Below are positions 11,872 through 20,786 of a stretch of 42,940 nucleotides of DNA, in pieces (within the stretch, counting starts at the first letter, position 1; the number at the start of each line of letters is the position of its first letter). The notes below the pieces were generated by a model that saw only the letters and a list, made by a program, of their open reading frames with translations, did no database searches and was not told where the DNA came from. This DNA is from Janthinobacterium sp. GTDB taxonomy: Bacteria > Pseudomonadota > Gammaproteobacteria > Burkholderiales > Burkholderiaceae_D. The DNA lies in the NCBI GenBank assembly GCA_025356595.1, contig JANXSQ010000028.1, positions 1 to 42,940 on the forward strand, read 5' to 3'. The translations under genes were made by a program, and so were the position numbers.

Positions 11872-14097
11872 ATGGGCAATCCCGAGTCAAAGAAAATGGC
11901 CGCGCTGTGCCGTTCAGCGCCCCTCCCATCTGACTTGGCGGCAGTGCTCGATACGATGCATCATTCAGACCATGATATCCGCAATCGCTTGCTGATTGCC
12001 CGTCTGCCGGCCATGCCGCAGATCCTCATCAAGTTGATCGAGCACTTGCAGGCGGACGACGCCGGCATGCCGGAATTGGCCGCGCTGATCGCCAAGGACG
12101 CCGGCATGACCAGCAAGATCCTGACGGTGGCCAACAGCTCGGCCTACCACCGCAACGGCCGCAGCGCCAGCCTGGAGCAATCGCTGGTGGCGCTGGGCAC
12201 CGACATGATCAAGACCCTGGTCATCAGCGAATCGGTGTTCCAGACCTTCAACAGCTTCCCCCATTCGGCCGGCACCGACCTGCGCGGCTTCTGGAAAACC
12301 TCGCTGACGGCGGCCGTCATGGCGCGCGACATCGCCAAGGCCATCGCCTACCCGCACAGCGAGGAAGCCTATCTGGCCGGCCTGCTGCACAACGTCGGCC
12401 GCCTGGCCCTGCTGGCCACGGCGCCCAAGGAATACGCCGTCAACTTCATGGCGCGCGACGACGACGCCCTGTGCGCGGTCGAGCAGCGCACCCTGCAGAT
12501 CACCCATTCCGAGGCCGGCGCCTGGCTGATCGAGCGCTGGCAGCTGGATTCCTTCCTGGCCGACAGCGTGTTGTACCACCACGAGCCGGTGGCGCGCCTG
12601 GAGTCGGCCCATCCCCTGATCCGCATCGTGCGTCTGGCGCACCTGCTGTGCTGCCACCGCGACGAGCAGACCGCCATCGCCGACGCCGCCGTGCTGTGCG
12701 GCCTGGGCGGCGCCGCGCTGGCGAACATCGTCACGACGGCGGCGCGCCAGGTGGCGCGCGCGGCCGAGCAACTGGGCATCGACCTGGCCGGCGCCGACGA
12801 CCTCGTCGCGCCGGCCGCCGTCGCGCCGCCGGCGCCGCCCGACCCGGTGCAGCAGCGCCTCTCCGAGGAGGTGCGCAATATGGTGCTGGTGTCCGAGATG
12901 GGCCAGACCTTCGCCCGCCAGCAGGGCGAGGCCGGCCTGCTCGACTCGATCACGCGCTCGGCGCGCATCCTCTTCGACTTCGACAGCGCCATCGTGCTGC
13001 TGGAGGACCCGACCGGCCAGGCCCTGGTCGGCGCCGGCGGCGGCGAGCAGCGCCTGGCCGGTTTCGCCATCCCGCTGGCCAAGGGCGGGCCGCTGGCCGG
13101 CGCCGCCGCGCAGCGCCGCCTGGCCTGCCTGGGACGCGACGACGCCGCCCTCGGCATCGCCGAGGAGCAGTTGCTGCGCATCCTGGGCGCCGAGGCCATG
13201 CTGGCCCTGCCGCTGCTGGCCGGGCAGCGCTGCCTGGGCCTGCTGGTGGGCGGCGTGAAGGCCTGGCAACTGTCCGGCTACCCGCGCCGCGAGCGCTTCC
13301 TGCAGGCCTTCGCCAACCAGGCCGCCGCCGCGCTGGAGACGGCCATGAGCGAGCGCGGCCACGCGCGCCGCCAACTGGCCCACGTCGCCGAGGAATACCG
13401 CGAGGCGTCGCGGCGCGTCGTCCACGAGGTCAACAACCCGCTCTCCATCATCAAGAACTACCTCAGCGTGCTCGACAGCAAGCTGGCGCGCCAGGAACCG
13501 GTGGCCGGCGAAATGACCGTCCTGAACGAGGAAATCGACCGCGTCGGCCAGCTCATCGGCGGCCTGGCCGACCTGCAGCCGGGCGCCGCGCAGGCGCGCC
13601 GGACCGATGCCGCCGCGGTCGCCGCCGACGTGCTGCGCCTGTTCCGCGCCAGCGCCTTCGTGCCCGCCGGCGTGCAGATCGCGGCGCGCATGGACGAGGA
13701 GCCGGCCGAGGTCGACGTCGACGCCGACCTGCTCCGGCAGGTGCTGCTGAACCTGGTCAAGAACGCCGTCGAGGCGATGCCGGACGGCGGCAGCGTGGAG
13801 ATCGTCAACCGCGGCCACGTCAACCGCGAGCGCCGCCTGTACCTGGAGCTGTGCGTCAGCGACGACGGCCCGGGCCTGTCGGCCGAGGTGCTGGCGAATC
13901 TGTTCGCGCCCGTGCGCAGCGGCAAGGACGGCCCGCACCACGGCCTCGGCCTGTCCATCGTGCACGGCCTGGTCGGCCGGATGCAGGGCCTGATCAGCTG
14001 CCGCAGCGGCAAGCGCGGCACCTCCTTCGAAATCCTGCTGCCGGTGCGCGCCGGCGAAGCGGCCGGCGCGGCGGCGCGCGTGATGGATCCGGTATGA
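11872..14097 (+). CDS. HDOD-domain sensor histidine kinase (HDOD-GAF-HisKA-HATPase)
   Basis: A cytoplasmic signalling kinase of about 741 residues. The HDOD domain covers roughly residues 45-250 (LPAMPQILIKLIEHLQ, HNVGRLALLATAPKEYA). A GAF-like region follows (about 330-490), then the phosphoacceptor H-box RRVVHEVNNPLSIIKNYL with His518, the N-box NLVKNAVEAMP, the G1 box DDGPGLS and the G2 box HHGLGLSIVHGL. No transmembrane segment is visible, so it senses an internal signal. The start is uncertain: TTG 11839, ATG 11872 and ATG 11896 are all in frame with no strong Shine-Dalgarno. Its stop overlaps the start of the response regulator (ATGA), which strongly suggests they are a cognate pair. 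Confidence 0.88.
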   Translation: MGNPESKKMAALCRSAPLPSDLAAVLDTMHHSDHDIRNRLLIARLPAMPQILIKLIEHLQADDAGMPELAALIAKDAGMTSKILTVANSSAYHRNGRSASLEQSLVALGTDMIKTLVISESVFQTFNSFPHSAGTDLRGFWKTSLTAAVMARDIAKAIAYPHSEEAYLAGLLHNVGRLALLATAPKEYAVNFMARDDDALCAVEQRTLQITHSEAGAWLIERWQLDSFLADSVLYHHEPVARLESAHPLIRIVRLAHLLCCHRDEQTAIADAAVLCGLGGAALANIVTTAARQVARAAEQLGIDLAGADDLVAPAAVAPPAPPDPVQQRLSEEVRNMVLVSEMGQTFARQQGEAGLLDSITRSARILFDFDSAIVLLEDPTGQALVGAGGGEQRLAGFAIPLAKGGPLAGAAAQRRLACLGRDDAALGIAEEQLLRILGAEAMLALPLLAGQRCLGLLVGGVKAWQLSGYPRRERFLQAFANQAAAALETAMSERGHARRQLAHVAEEYREASRRVVHEVNNPLSIIKNYLSVLDSKLARQEPVAGEMTVLNEEIDRVGQLIGGLADLQPGAAQARRTDAAAVAADVLRLFRASAFVPAGVQIAARMDEEPAEVDVDADLLRQVLLNLVKNAVEAMPDGGSVEIVNRGHVNRERRLYLELCVSDDGPGLSAEVLANLFAPVRSGKDGPHHGLGLSIVHGLVGRMQGLISCRSGKRGTSFEILLPVRAGEAAGAAARVMDPV

Positions 14098-16310
14098 CCG
14101 CCCATTCCAGCGGCGCCGGCGCCGCCCTGCAAGCGCCCGCCGGCCAGCCGGGCGAGGCCGGACCCTGCATCCTGCTGGTCGACGACGAGCCGCGCCTGCT
14201 CTCCTCGCTGTACGAACTGCTGCGCGGGCGCGACTACCAATTGTTCACCGCCAGTTGCGGCGCCGAGGCGCTGCAGCAGCTCGAGCAGCGGCGCTTCGAG
14301 CTGATCCTGCTCGACCTGCGCCTGCCCGACATGAGCGGCCACGAGATCATGGACCACATGAACCGCGCCGGCATCGACGGCGACGTCATCGTCATGAGCG
14401 GCGAGGTCGGCATCGAGGCCGCCATCGGCGCGCTGAAGCGCGGCGCCTACGACTACCTGCGCAAGCCCTACAGCCGCGAGGAGCTGCTGAAGACGGTCGA
14501 CAACGCCCTGCAGAAACGCAAGCTGGCGCGCGACAACGCGCGCATCGCCGCGCGCCTGGAGGATTCCGAGCGCATGTACCGCTACCTGGTGGACGGCTCG
14601 CCGGACATCATCTACACCCTGTCCCCGGACGGGCGCATCAGCTTCGTCAACGACCGCGTCGAGCAGTTGCTGGGCTTCCGCCGCGAAGAGCTGCTGGGCC
14701 AGCACTATTCGATGCTGGTGCACGACGAGGACCTGGAGCGCGCGCGCTACGCCTTCAAGGAGCGCCGCCTCGACGAGCGCGCCTCGCGCGACGTCGAACT
14801 GCGCCTGAAATGCCGCAACGGCAGCGGCGGCGACCGCACCTTCAGCAACACGCTGATGGTCATCGGCGCGGCCGGCGTAGGCGCGGCCGGCATCGGCGCG
14901 CCGCCGGGGCAGGGCGAACTGTCAGGCACCTACGGCGTGGCGCGCGACATCACCGACCGCAAGCGCGCCGAGGAGGTCATCTCCTACCAGGCCTACCACG
15001 ACATCCTCACCGACCTGCCGAACCGCATGCTGTTCAAGGACCGGCTCGGCCTGGCCGTGATCCAGGCCAAGCGCAAGCTCTCCGAGCTGGCGGTGATGTT
15101 CATCGACCTGGACCGCTTCAAGCTGGTCAACGACACGCTCGGCCACGTCAAGGGCGACGAGCTGCTGCAGCAGGTGGCGCAGCGCCTCAAGGATTGCCTG
15201 CGCCGCGGCGACACGCTGGCGCGCCAGGGCGGCGACGAATTCACCATCGTGCTGCCCGAGCTGCGCGACCGTGAGGACGCCAAGGCCATCGCCGACAAAT
15301 TCCTCGAGAGCCTGCAGCAGCCCTTCGACCTGGGCGGCAACCAGGTGCACATCTCGGCCAGCATCGGCATCGCCATCTACCCGGGCGACGGCGAGAGCAT
15401 CGACGAACTGCTGCGCCACGCCGACATCGCCATGTACCAGGTGAAGGCGCTGGGCAAGAACGGCCACAGCTTCTATCACAACTCGATGCTGGACGCCTCG
15501 CACCAGAAGATCGCCCTCGAACAGAGCCTGCGCAAGGCGCTCGAGCTGAACCAGCTGGAGATGTACTACCAGCCGCAGGTGGACGTGGCCACCGGACGCA
15601 TCATCGGCGCCGAGGGCCTGATGCGCTGGAACCATCCGCAGCGCGGCCTGCTGTCGGCCGGCGAATTCCTCCCCTTCGCCGAGGAGAACGGTCTGATGCT
15701 GCCGATCTCGGACTGGATGCTGGGCGCGCTGTGCCGCGACCTGCTGCGCTGGAACGCCGCCGGCGGCGAGGACATCCGCCTGTCGCTGAACGTCTCGCCG
15801 CAATACCTGGACAGGGGCGACTTCTTCGAGAAGATGCGCGGCGCGCTGATACGCTACGGCATCTCGCCGGCGCAGATCGAGGTCGAGATCACCGAGAACA
15901 TCTGCATCCGCAATCCGCAATACGCCATCGAACAGCTCAACAAGCTGTGCCAGCTGGGCGTCTCGGTGGCCATCGACGACTTCGGCACCGGTTACTCCTC
16001 GCTGTCCTATCTGCACCGCTTCCCCATCCACACCATCAAGATCGATCAATCGTTCGTGAAGGAGATCCACGACGAGCACGGCCACTTCCCGGTGATCCTG
16101 GCGATCATCTCGATCGCCCGCGGCCTGGGCCTGCACCTGATCGCCGAGGGCGTCGAGACCGAGGTGCAGGCGCGCTACCTGCAGGCCAACGGCTGCTCGA
16201 CGATGCAGGGCTATCTGTACCACCGGCCGATCTCGCTGGGCAGCTTCATCGCCGTGCTGCAGGCGCAGAACCCGGCGCAGGCGGGCGGCGCCGCCGCGCT
16301 GCGGGCCTGA
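14094..16310 (+). CDS. Response regulator with PAS, GGDEF and EAL domains
   Basis: A 738-residue output protein for cyclic di-GMP signalling. The receiver domain (about residues 20-140) has the acidic pair in LLVDDEPR and phosphoacceptor Asp74 (LLDLRLPDMSG). A PAS domain follows (about 160-290). The GGDEF domain has an intact active site at 379-383 with an RxxD inhibitory site (RRGD) five residues before it. In the EAL domain the signature reads EGL at 507-509 but keeps the catalytic Glu and the later ITENI, DDFGTGYSSL, KIDQSFV and EGVET motifs. Both synthesis and breakdown of cyclic di-GMP therefore look possible. It overlaps the kinase gene by 4 bases and is followed after 4 bases by a Sel1 gene. 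Confidence 0.93.
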   Translation: MTAHSSGAGAALQAPAGQPGEAGPCILLVDDEPRLLSSLYELLRGRDYQLFTASCGAEALQQLEQRRFELILLDLRLPDMSGHEIMDHMNRAGIDGDVIVMSGEVGIEAAIGALKRGAYDYLRKPYSREELLKTVDNALQKRKLARDNARIAARLEDSERMYRYLVDGSPDIIYTLSPDGRISFVNDRVEQLLGFRREELLGQHYSMLVHDEDLERARYAFKERRLDERASRDVELRLKCRNGSGGDRTFSNTLMVIGAAGVGAAGIGAPPGQGELSGTYGVARDITDRKRAEEVISYQAYHDILTDLPNRMLFKDRLGLAVIQAKRKLSELAVMFIDLDRFKLVNDTLGHVKGDELLQQVAQRLKDCLRRGDTLARQGGDEFTIVLPELRDREDAKAIADKFLESLQQPFDLGGNQVHISASIGIAIYPGDGESIDELLRHADIAMYQVKALGKNGHSFYHNSMLDASHQKIALEQSLRKALELNQLEMYYQPQVDVATGRIIGAEGLMRWNHPQRGLLSAGEFLPFAEENGLMLPISDWMLGALCRDLLRWNAAGGEDIRLSLNVSPQYLDRGDFFEKMRGALIRYGISPAQIEVEITENICIRNPQYAIEQLNKLCQLGVSVAIDDFGTGYSSLSYLHRFPIHTIKIDQSFVKEIHDEHGHFPVILAIISIARGLGLHLIAEGVETEVQARYLQANGCSTMQGYLYHRPISLGSFIAVLQAQNPAQAGGAAALRA

Positions 16311-16314
16311 GCGC

Positions 16315-17892
16315 ATGCCGGTCTCCAGCGTGGCCGCCGGCCAGTTTTCCGCCGAATACCAGCGCGTCAAGGCCCTGGCCGAGCGCGGGCTGGCGCACGC
16401 CCAGCACAGCTTGGCCTTCATGTACTCGAACGGCCAGGGCGTGGCGCAAAACCACGCCCTGGCGCAAGCCTGGTACCGGCGCGCCGCCGGACAGGGCATG
16501 GCGCAGGCGCAGTACAACCTGGGCGTGATGTGCCAGAAAGGCCAGGGCATCGAACAGAGCTTCGGGCAGGCCGCGCACTGGTACCGGCTGGCGGCCGAGC
16601 AGGGGTATGCGGCGGCCGAGTACAACCTCGGCTGGTTGTACGCCAAGGGCCACGGCGTGGCCGCCGACAGCGCGCAGGCCCTGCACTGGTTCAGCCGCGC
16701 CGCCGCGCAGGGCGACGCCGGCGCGCAAAACAATCTCGGCATGATGTACGACAGCGGCAAGGGCGTGGCGCAGGACGCCGCGCAGGCCGTCGCCTGGTAC
16801 CGCAAGGCCGCCGAGCAGGGCCACGCGCGCGCCCAGTTCAACCTGGGCCTGCGCTGCGCCGGCGGGCAGGGCATGGCGGCCGACCCGCAACAGGCCATGG
16901 ACTGGTTGGGCAAGGCCGCCGCGCAGGACTACGCGCCGGCCCAGTTCAACCTGGCGCTGCGCTACGACAAGGGCGAGGGCGTCGCGCCGGACCGACTGGC
17001 GGCCGTGCAGTGGTACCGGCGCGCCGCCGCGCAGGGTCACGCCAGCTCGCAATTCAACCTCGGCCTGATCTTCGACAACGGCCAGGGCGTGCCGCGCGAC
17101 GAGGCGGCGGCGCTGGGCTGGTATCGCCAGGCGGCCGAACAGGGCCACGCGGCGGCGCAGAACAACCTCGGCCTGCACTACGAACACGGGCAGGGCGTGG
17201 CGCAGGACTTCGGCCAGGCGCAGCACTGGTACCGCCGGGCGGCCGGGCAAGGCTTCCCGGCCGGGCAATACCATCTGGGCCTGCTGCACGACCACGGCCA
17301 CGGCATGCCGGCCGACCAGCAGGAAGCCGTGTTCTGGTACCGCAAGGCGGCCGACCAGGGCCATGTGCGGGCCCAGTTCGACCTCGGCCTGCACTACGAA
17401 ACGGGGCAGGGCGTGCCGCGCGACGCGCGTCTGGCGCTGGCCTGGTACCAGCGCGCCGCCGAGCAGGGCTACGCGGCCGCGCAATACACGCTGGCGCAGT
17501 TGCACGAGCGCGACGACGGCCCGGCGCCGGACGGCGCGCGCGCCCACGACTGGTATCGCAAGGCGGCCGAGCAGGGCCACACGCTGGCCCAGTTCGCGCT
17601 CGGCCTGCGCCACGACAACGGCCAGGGCGTGGCGCAGGACTACGCGGCGGCCCACCACTGGTACGTCAAGGCGGCCCAGCAGGGCCACGCGCGGGCCCAG
17701 CTCAACCTGGGCCTGATGTACGCCAGCGGCCAGGGCGCGGCGGCCGACCCGACGCAAGCCTACCTGTGGCTGGCGATGGCCGCCAAGAACGGCGCCCAGG
17801 GCGCGGCCAAGTTCGCCCAGCAGGCGGCGGGGCGCATGGGCGCGCTCGAACTGGCGCAGGCGCGCCAGCGCCTGGAGCTGCTGCCGGGTTAG
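16315..17892 (+). CDS. Sel1-repeat protein (13 tandem repeats)
   Basis: A 525-residue alpha-solenoid protein made of thirteen back-to-back 36-residue Sel1-like repeats (about residues 23-490), each of the form G-x-A-x-A-Q-x-N-L-G-x-x-Y-x-x-G-x-G-V. Ahead of them is a short start, and behind them a helical tail. Such repeats bind other proteins. No signal peptide or membrane segment is seen, so it should be cytoplasmic. The gene starts 4 bases after the cyclic di-GMP regulator, which suggests it is a scaffold or adaptor for that signalling pair. The partner is inferred from position only. Confidence 0.88.
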   Translation: MPVSSVAAGQFSAEYQRVKALAERGLAHAQHSLAFMYSNGQGVAQNHALAQAWYRRAAGQGMAQAQYNLGVMCQKGQGIEQSFGQAAHWYRLAAEQGYAAAEYNLGWLYAKGHGVAADSAQALHWFSRAAAQGDAGAQNNLGMMYDSGKGVAQDAAQAVAWYRKAAEQGHARAQFNLGLRCAGGQGMAADPQQAMDWLGKAAAQDYAPAQFNLALRYDKGEGVAPDRLAAVQWYRRAAAQGHASSQFNLGLIFDNGQGVPRDEAAALGWYRQAAEQGHAAAQNNLGLHYEHGQGVAQDFGQAQHWYRRAAGQGFPAGQYHLGLLHDHGHGMPADQQEAVFWYRKAADQGHVRAQFDLGLHYETGQGVPRDARLALAWYQRAAEQGYAAAQYTLAQLHERDDGPAPDGARAHDWYRKAAEQGHTLAQFALGLRHDNGQGVAQDYAAAHHWYVKAAQQGHARAQLNLGLMYASGQGAAADPTQAYLWLAMAAKNGAQGAAKFAQQAAGRMGALELAQARQRLELLPG

Positions 17893-17984
17893 AGCTGCAA
17901 TCGGCACATTTTCACTGGCTGCCTGAAACGCCGGTCGCGCGCCGTGGCATGATGGGGGTTTCACCTTCAGCCCAAGGAAAAAAC

Positions 17985-18680
17985 ATGCGAACTCTGAAAC
18001 TCTCCCGTATCGGCGCCCTGCTGTGCGCGCTCGCGCTGGCCCCCTGCGTCGTCGCCGGTCCGCTGGACAACATCAGCAAGCAGGAAGCCGGCAGCGGCCT
18101 GAAAGCGGCGCTGGAGACCGGTTCGGCGGCGGCCGTCGCCAAACTGGGCGCCGAAAACGGCTTCCTGAACAATGACAAGGTCAAGATCGGCCTGCCCGGC
18201 ATCCTCGAACAAGCCCGTCCGCTGCTGAAAATGACCGGCCGCGGCCAGCAGCTCGACGATCTGGTGCTGGCCATGAACCGCGCCGCCGAATCGGCCGTGC
18301 TGCTGGCGAAGCCCCTGCTGATCAACGCCGTGAAATCGATGAGCGTGAGCGACGCGAAGAACATCCTGACCGGCGGCGAGACCTCGGTGACGGACTTTTT
18401 CAAGGAAAAGACGGCGGCGCCGCTGGCCGTGAAATTCCTGCCGATGGTGAAGTCGGTGACGGACCGCTCCGGCCTGACCGCCAAGTACAACGCCACGATG
18501 GGCCAGGTCGCCAAGGCCGGCCTGGTGCCGCAGGAACAAGCGACGGTGGAGAACTACGTGACCCAGCGCGCGCTCGACGGCCTGTACCTGATGATAGGCG
18601 AGGAGGAGAAGGCCATCCGCCGCGATCCGCTGGCCTATGGCAGCCAGATTATCGGCAAGGTCTTCGGCAGCCTGAAGTGA
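17985..18680 (+). CDS. DUF4197 family secreted protein
   Basis: A 231-residue protein with a Sec signal peptide (hydrophobic stretch, then CVVAG, cut near residue 25). The mature part is helical and matches DUF4197, with the typical start LDNISKQEAGSGLKAALE and the segments NDKVKIGLPG and the closing AIRRDPLAYGSQIIGKVFG. The family function is unknown and members are periplasmic. AAGGAA lies 5 bases before the ATG at 17985. The gene stands alone and converges with the next gene on the other strand. Confidence 0.85.
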   Translation: MRTLKLSRIGALLCALALAPCVVAGPLDNISKQEAGSGLKAALETGSAAAVAKLGAENGFLNNDKVKIGLPGILEQARPLLKMTGRGQQLDDLVLAMNRAAESAVLLAKPLLINAVKSMSVSDAKNILTGGETSVTDFFKEKTAAPLAVKFLPMVKSVTDRSGLTAKYNATMGQVAKAGLVPQEQATVENYVTQRALDGLYLMIGEEEKAIRRDPLAYGSQIIGKVFGSLK

Positions 18681-18692
18681 ACGACGCGGCGC

Positions 18693-19097
18693 CTAGCGCC
18701 AGCGCGCCGCGATCTTGACGCTGGTCTTGATGGCGGCGAGGACGACGGCACCGATGAACAGGGAAATGAGGGCCAGCGTCGGGATGGCCGGCACCAGGCC
18801 GTCCTCGTCGGCGTGGTCGATCAGGCTGGTGTAGGCGCACAGGCCGGCGAAGCTGCCCAGACACACCCCGAGGGCGATCTTCATGTGCAGCTTGTCGGCC
18901 TTGGCGCGGGCGCGCAGGGCGTCGCGCTGGGCCGGCAATTGCTCCAGCGGCGGCATCGCCGGCGCCTGGCATGCGGCGCCCTTGTCGTGCTGGCCCGAGC
19001 ATCCCTCGGCGCCGGGAGCCGCCTGGCGTGGCGGCGCCCCGCTGTTCGCGCCGTCGCCGGGCGGACCGGCTGTCCTGCGCTTGTCGTCCTCGTCCAT
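18693..19097 (-). CDS. Hypothetical membrane protein with two helices
   Basis: A 134-residue protein that I do not recognise. The first half is polar and Gly/Ala/Pro-rich, with several Cys (EGCSGQ, AACQA), followed by a short basic helix (RDALRARAKADKL). Two hydrophobic segments follow, at about residues 75-93 and 104-126, with a short acidic loop between them, and a basic end (KIAARWR). An upstream AGGCAGG gives a usable ribosome-binding site. It converges with the DUF4197 gene (12 bases apart). Confidence 0.6.
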   Translation of the reverse strand: MDEDDKRRTAGPPGDGANSGAPPRQAAPGAEGCSGQHDKGAACQAPAMPPLEQLPAQRDALRARAKADKLHMKIALGVCLGSFAGLCAYTSLIDHADEDGLVPAIPTLALISLFIGAVVLAAIKTSVKIAARWR

Positions 19098-19310
19098 GAT
19101 GCCTGCCTGGGTTTGTTTTAAAGTTAGTAACTAGCTTAGCACCGGGTGGGGTGAATTGTCATGCCTGATTGAAATATCCCGCCACTTTGCAAATCACATT
19201 GACACTCTGCCGCGCCGGGCATGGACCGCAAGACCGTCAAGGCGATCATGTGGGGCGTGCGCAAAGATCCATCATCAGGTATCAGTGCGCAGCCAGGGAA
19301 AACAGGTATG

Positions 19311-20051
19311 TCATTGCTGTTGCGGCCAGTGCTCGTAGTGCCGATCTATCTTTGCCGAGGTGCCATCGCTGCTCATGGAATTGAGCGTGGCGTTCAATTG
19401 ATCCACGACCTCGTCGGGCATCGCCGGATTGCATGCCAGATAAAGATCCACCCGGTTGAATGTCAACAAGGGCACGATCTGTTTTGACCATCCATTCGCG
19501 ATAATTTGCGCGGCCGCTTCATAAGGCCCGGTGGCCCACAGGTCGATGCGATTGAGGCGCAGTTTGGGCGGGTTGAGCGCGTCACTGGCGACGGTGTCGA
19601 CGTGAAATCCCTTGCCGCGCAGGTAGGTGTCGCGCACGTCGGCATTGTAGGTCCCTATCGTGTAGGGACGCGCATCCTCCAGCGTATTCAAATGAATGTC
19701 ACGGTTGGCCATCCCATACAAGATCCAGGAATTGAAGGCCAGCGGGCCGATCCACTTGAACTTGGCCTCGCGCTCGGCAGTACGGGTCGTCGAGAACACG
19801 CAGGTCTGGGAGGTGCCGAGCGCCATTTGGTAGGCTCGAGCCCAGGGGAAAAGGGTGATTTTGTAAGGCATTTTGGCGCGCCGCATCATCTCGACGACCT
19901 TGTCCGTCGCAATCCCGACGACTTTTCCGTCAAGCACCATGTTGAACGGGGGCGACTCTTCGGTCGTGAGCTCCAGCTCGCTTGCCGAAACGTTCAAGGT
20001 CCAGGTAGCCAGCATAAGCAAGCCGAGTATCCGTTTTACCGGCTGCGACAT
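19311..20051 (-). CDS. Periplasmic solute-binding-like protein (SBP_bac_3 type)
   Basis: A 246-residue protein with a signal peptide (MSQPVKRILGLLMLATWTLN, cut after VSA). The mature part starts with LTTEESPPFNMVLDGKVVGI, the classic opening of family 3 extracellular solute-binding domains, and later shows FPWARAYQMAL and a GTYNADVRDTYL segment. Proteins of this group without a linked ABC transporter are common in Oxalobacteraceae and may be sensors or scavengers. No permease genes are nearby. The ligand is unknown. GGGAGG lies about 5 bases before the start. Confidence 0.82.
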   Translation of the reverse strand: MSQPVKRILGLLMLATWTLNVSASELELTTEESPPFNMVLDGKVVGIATDKVVEMMRRAKMPYKITLFPWARAYQMALGTSQTCVFSTTRTAEREAKFKWIGPLAFNSWILYGMANRDIHLNTLEDARPYTIGTYNADVRDTYLRGKGFHVDTVASDALNPPKLRLNRIDLWATGPYEAAAQIIANGWSKQIVPLLTFNRVDLYLACNPAMPDEVVDQLNATLNSMSSDGTSAKIDRHYEHWPQQQ

Positions 20052-20584
20052 ATCTCCTCCCTTTTCATCTTGGGCTTCCCTGCGCCAACCCGCTGAATCT
20101 TTCAGCGAGGTGCCACATCAAGGAGCCGTCTGTGAAGCTTTGTCCGCATGACGGACAAAGTGACGGTTTCCCCGTCATTTTTGATGGTATTCCCAGTGTC
20201 ACACGAATGAGGGCATAAGTCACCTCGTGACCGCAGGCATGGGGATTTGAGCGCATAAGGCCATCTCATGCGCAACGCTCACGCTCGCCGGAATGCGCGG
20301 CGGGCGCCAGCGTCCGGTCCATTTCGAGATTAGAAAATGCCGGCGGCCGGGGTCAACTTGACGTCGACGCCAGCAGTCGTCGCGAAGCTGGATCAAAGCG
20401 AACTTGCCGATTCTGTTCCGCCGGATGATTCGGTGCGGGAAACTTCTTCCACGCATTTTATTGTTGTCGATTTTGCGCTGTCGAGCGAGCACATCCCGGA
20501 CGAAACGGCCATGTCGTTGTCCGTCACGCCCGCCACTTTGAAAGTCTGCCAAGCTCAAGCAAACCCGCGTAAAATGCAGGCTTC
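20052..20584. other. Intergenic region before the tRNA half-copy
   Basis: About 530 bases without a convincing full gene. It holds two tandem hairpins (listed separately) and a weak plus-strand frame at 20337-20594 (85 codons). The last 28 codons of that frame (from ATG 20511) match the reading frame before the complete tRNA-Gly on the right. A minus-strand frame at 20065-20256 with a CPSCG motif is visible but unsupported. Confidence 0.5.
20138..20182 (+). terminator. Two tandem hairpins, the second with a T-run
   Basis: The first stem pairs 20138-20146 with 20152-20160 (9 bp, perfect). The second pairs TGACGG at 20161-20166 with CCGTCA at 20172-20177 and is followed by TTTTT. The second has the form of an intrinsic terminator on the plus strand, though no plus-strand gene ends here. 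It may be a remnant. Confidence 0.4.
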
Positions 20585-20623
20585 GCGGGTGTAGCTCAAT
20601 GGTAGAGCAGAAGCTTCCCAAGC
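20585..20623 (+). repeat. Left attachment repeat: 5' half of tRNA-Gly
   Basis: These 39 bases are identical to the first 39 bases of the complete tRNA-Gly gene at 27526. Similarity continues 74 bases upstream without gaps (20511-20584 against 27452-27525, 19 differences), and includes the promoter-like boxes CTGCCA (20546-20551) and TAAAAT (20570-20575) at 18-base spacing. After 20623 the sequence is unrelated. The break inside the anticodon stem is typical of tyrosine-recombinase crossover sites in tRNA genes. Confidence 0.85.
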
Positions 20624-20717
20624 CCCGCCACATATCAACGAGTTAGCAGCCATCACATTTTCGACCCCACCTTGGTCCGGAAAAGCTGTTAATGTGTTCT
20701 TTCATTTTCTCCCGCTC

Positions 20718-20747
20718 TTGAAAATTGTGCATCAAATGAGGCATAAG
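20718..20747 (+). promoter_or_regulatory. Possible promoter of the HNH gene
   Basis: TTGAAA at 20718-20723 and CATAAG at 20742-20747 with an 18-base spacer, about 40 bases before the GTG start. The -35 is good and the -10 matches four of six. Confidence 0.35.
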
Positions 20748-20786
20748 ACGAGTTAATTTCTTCTTAGTAAGTTCGAAAGGATCCAA

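Noticed and set aside
16246-17964. Minus-strand 572-codon frame with a regular repeat pattern
   Set aside because: The regularity only mirrors the Sel1 repeats of the plus-strand gene.
20065-20256. Small minus-strand frame with CPSCGQ and a later His
   Set aside because: It suggests a zinc finger, but there is no ribosome-binding site, and it overlaps the tandem hairpins and the promoter area of the solute-binding gene.
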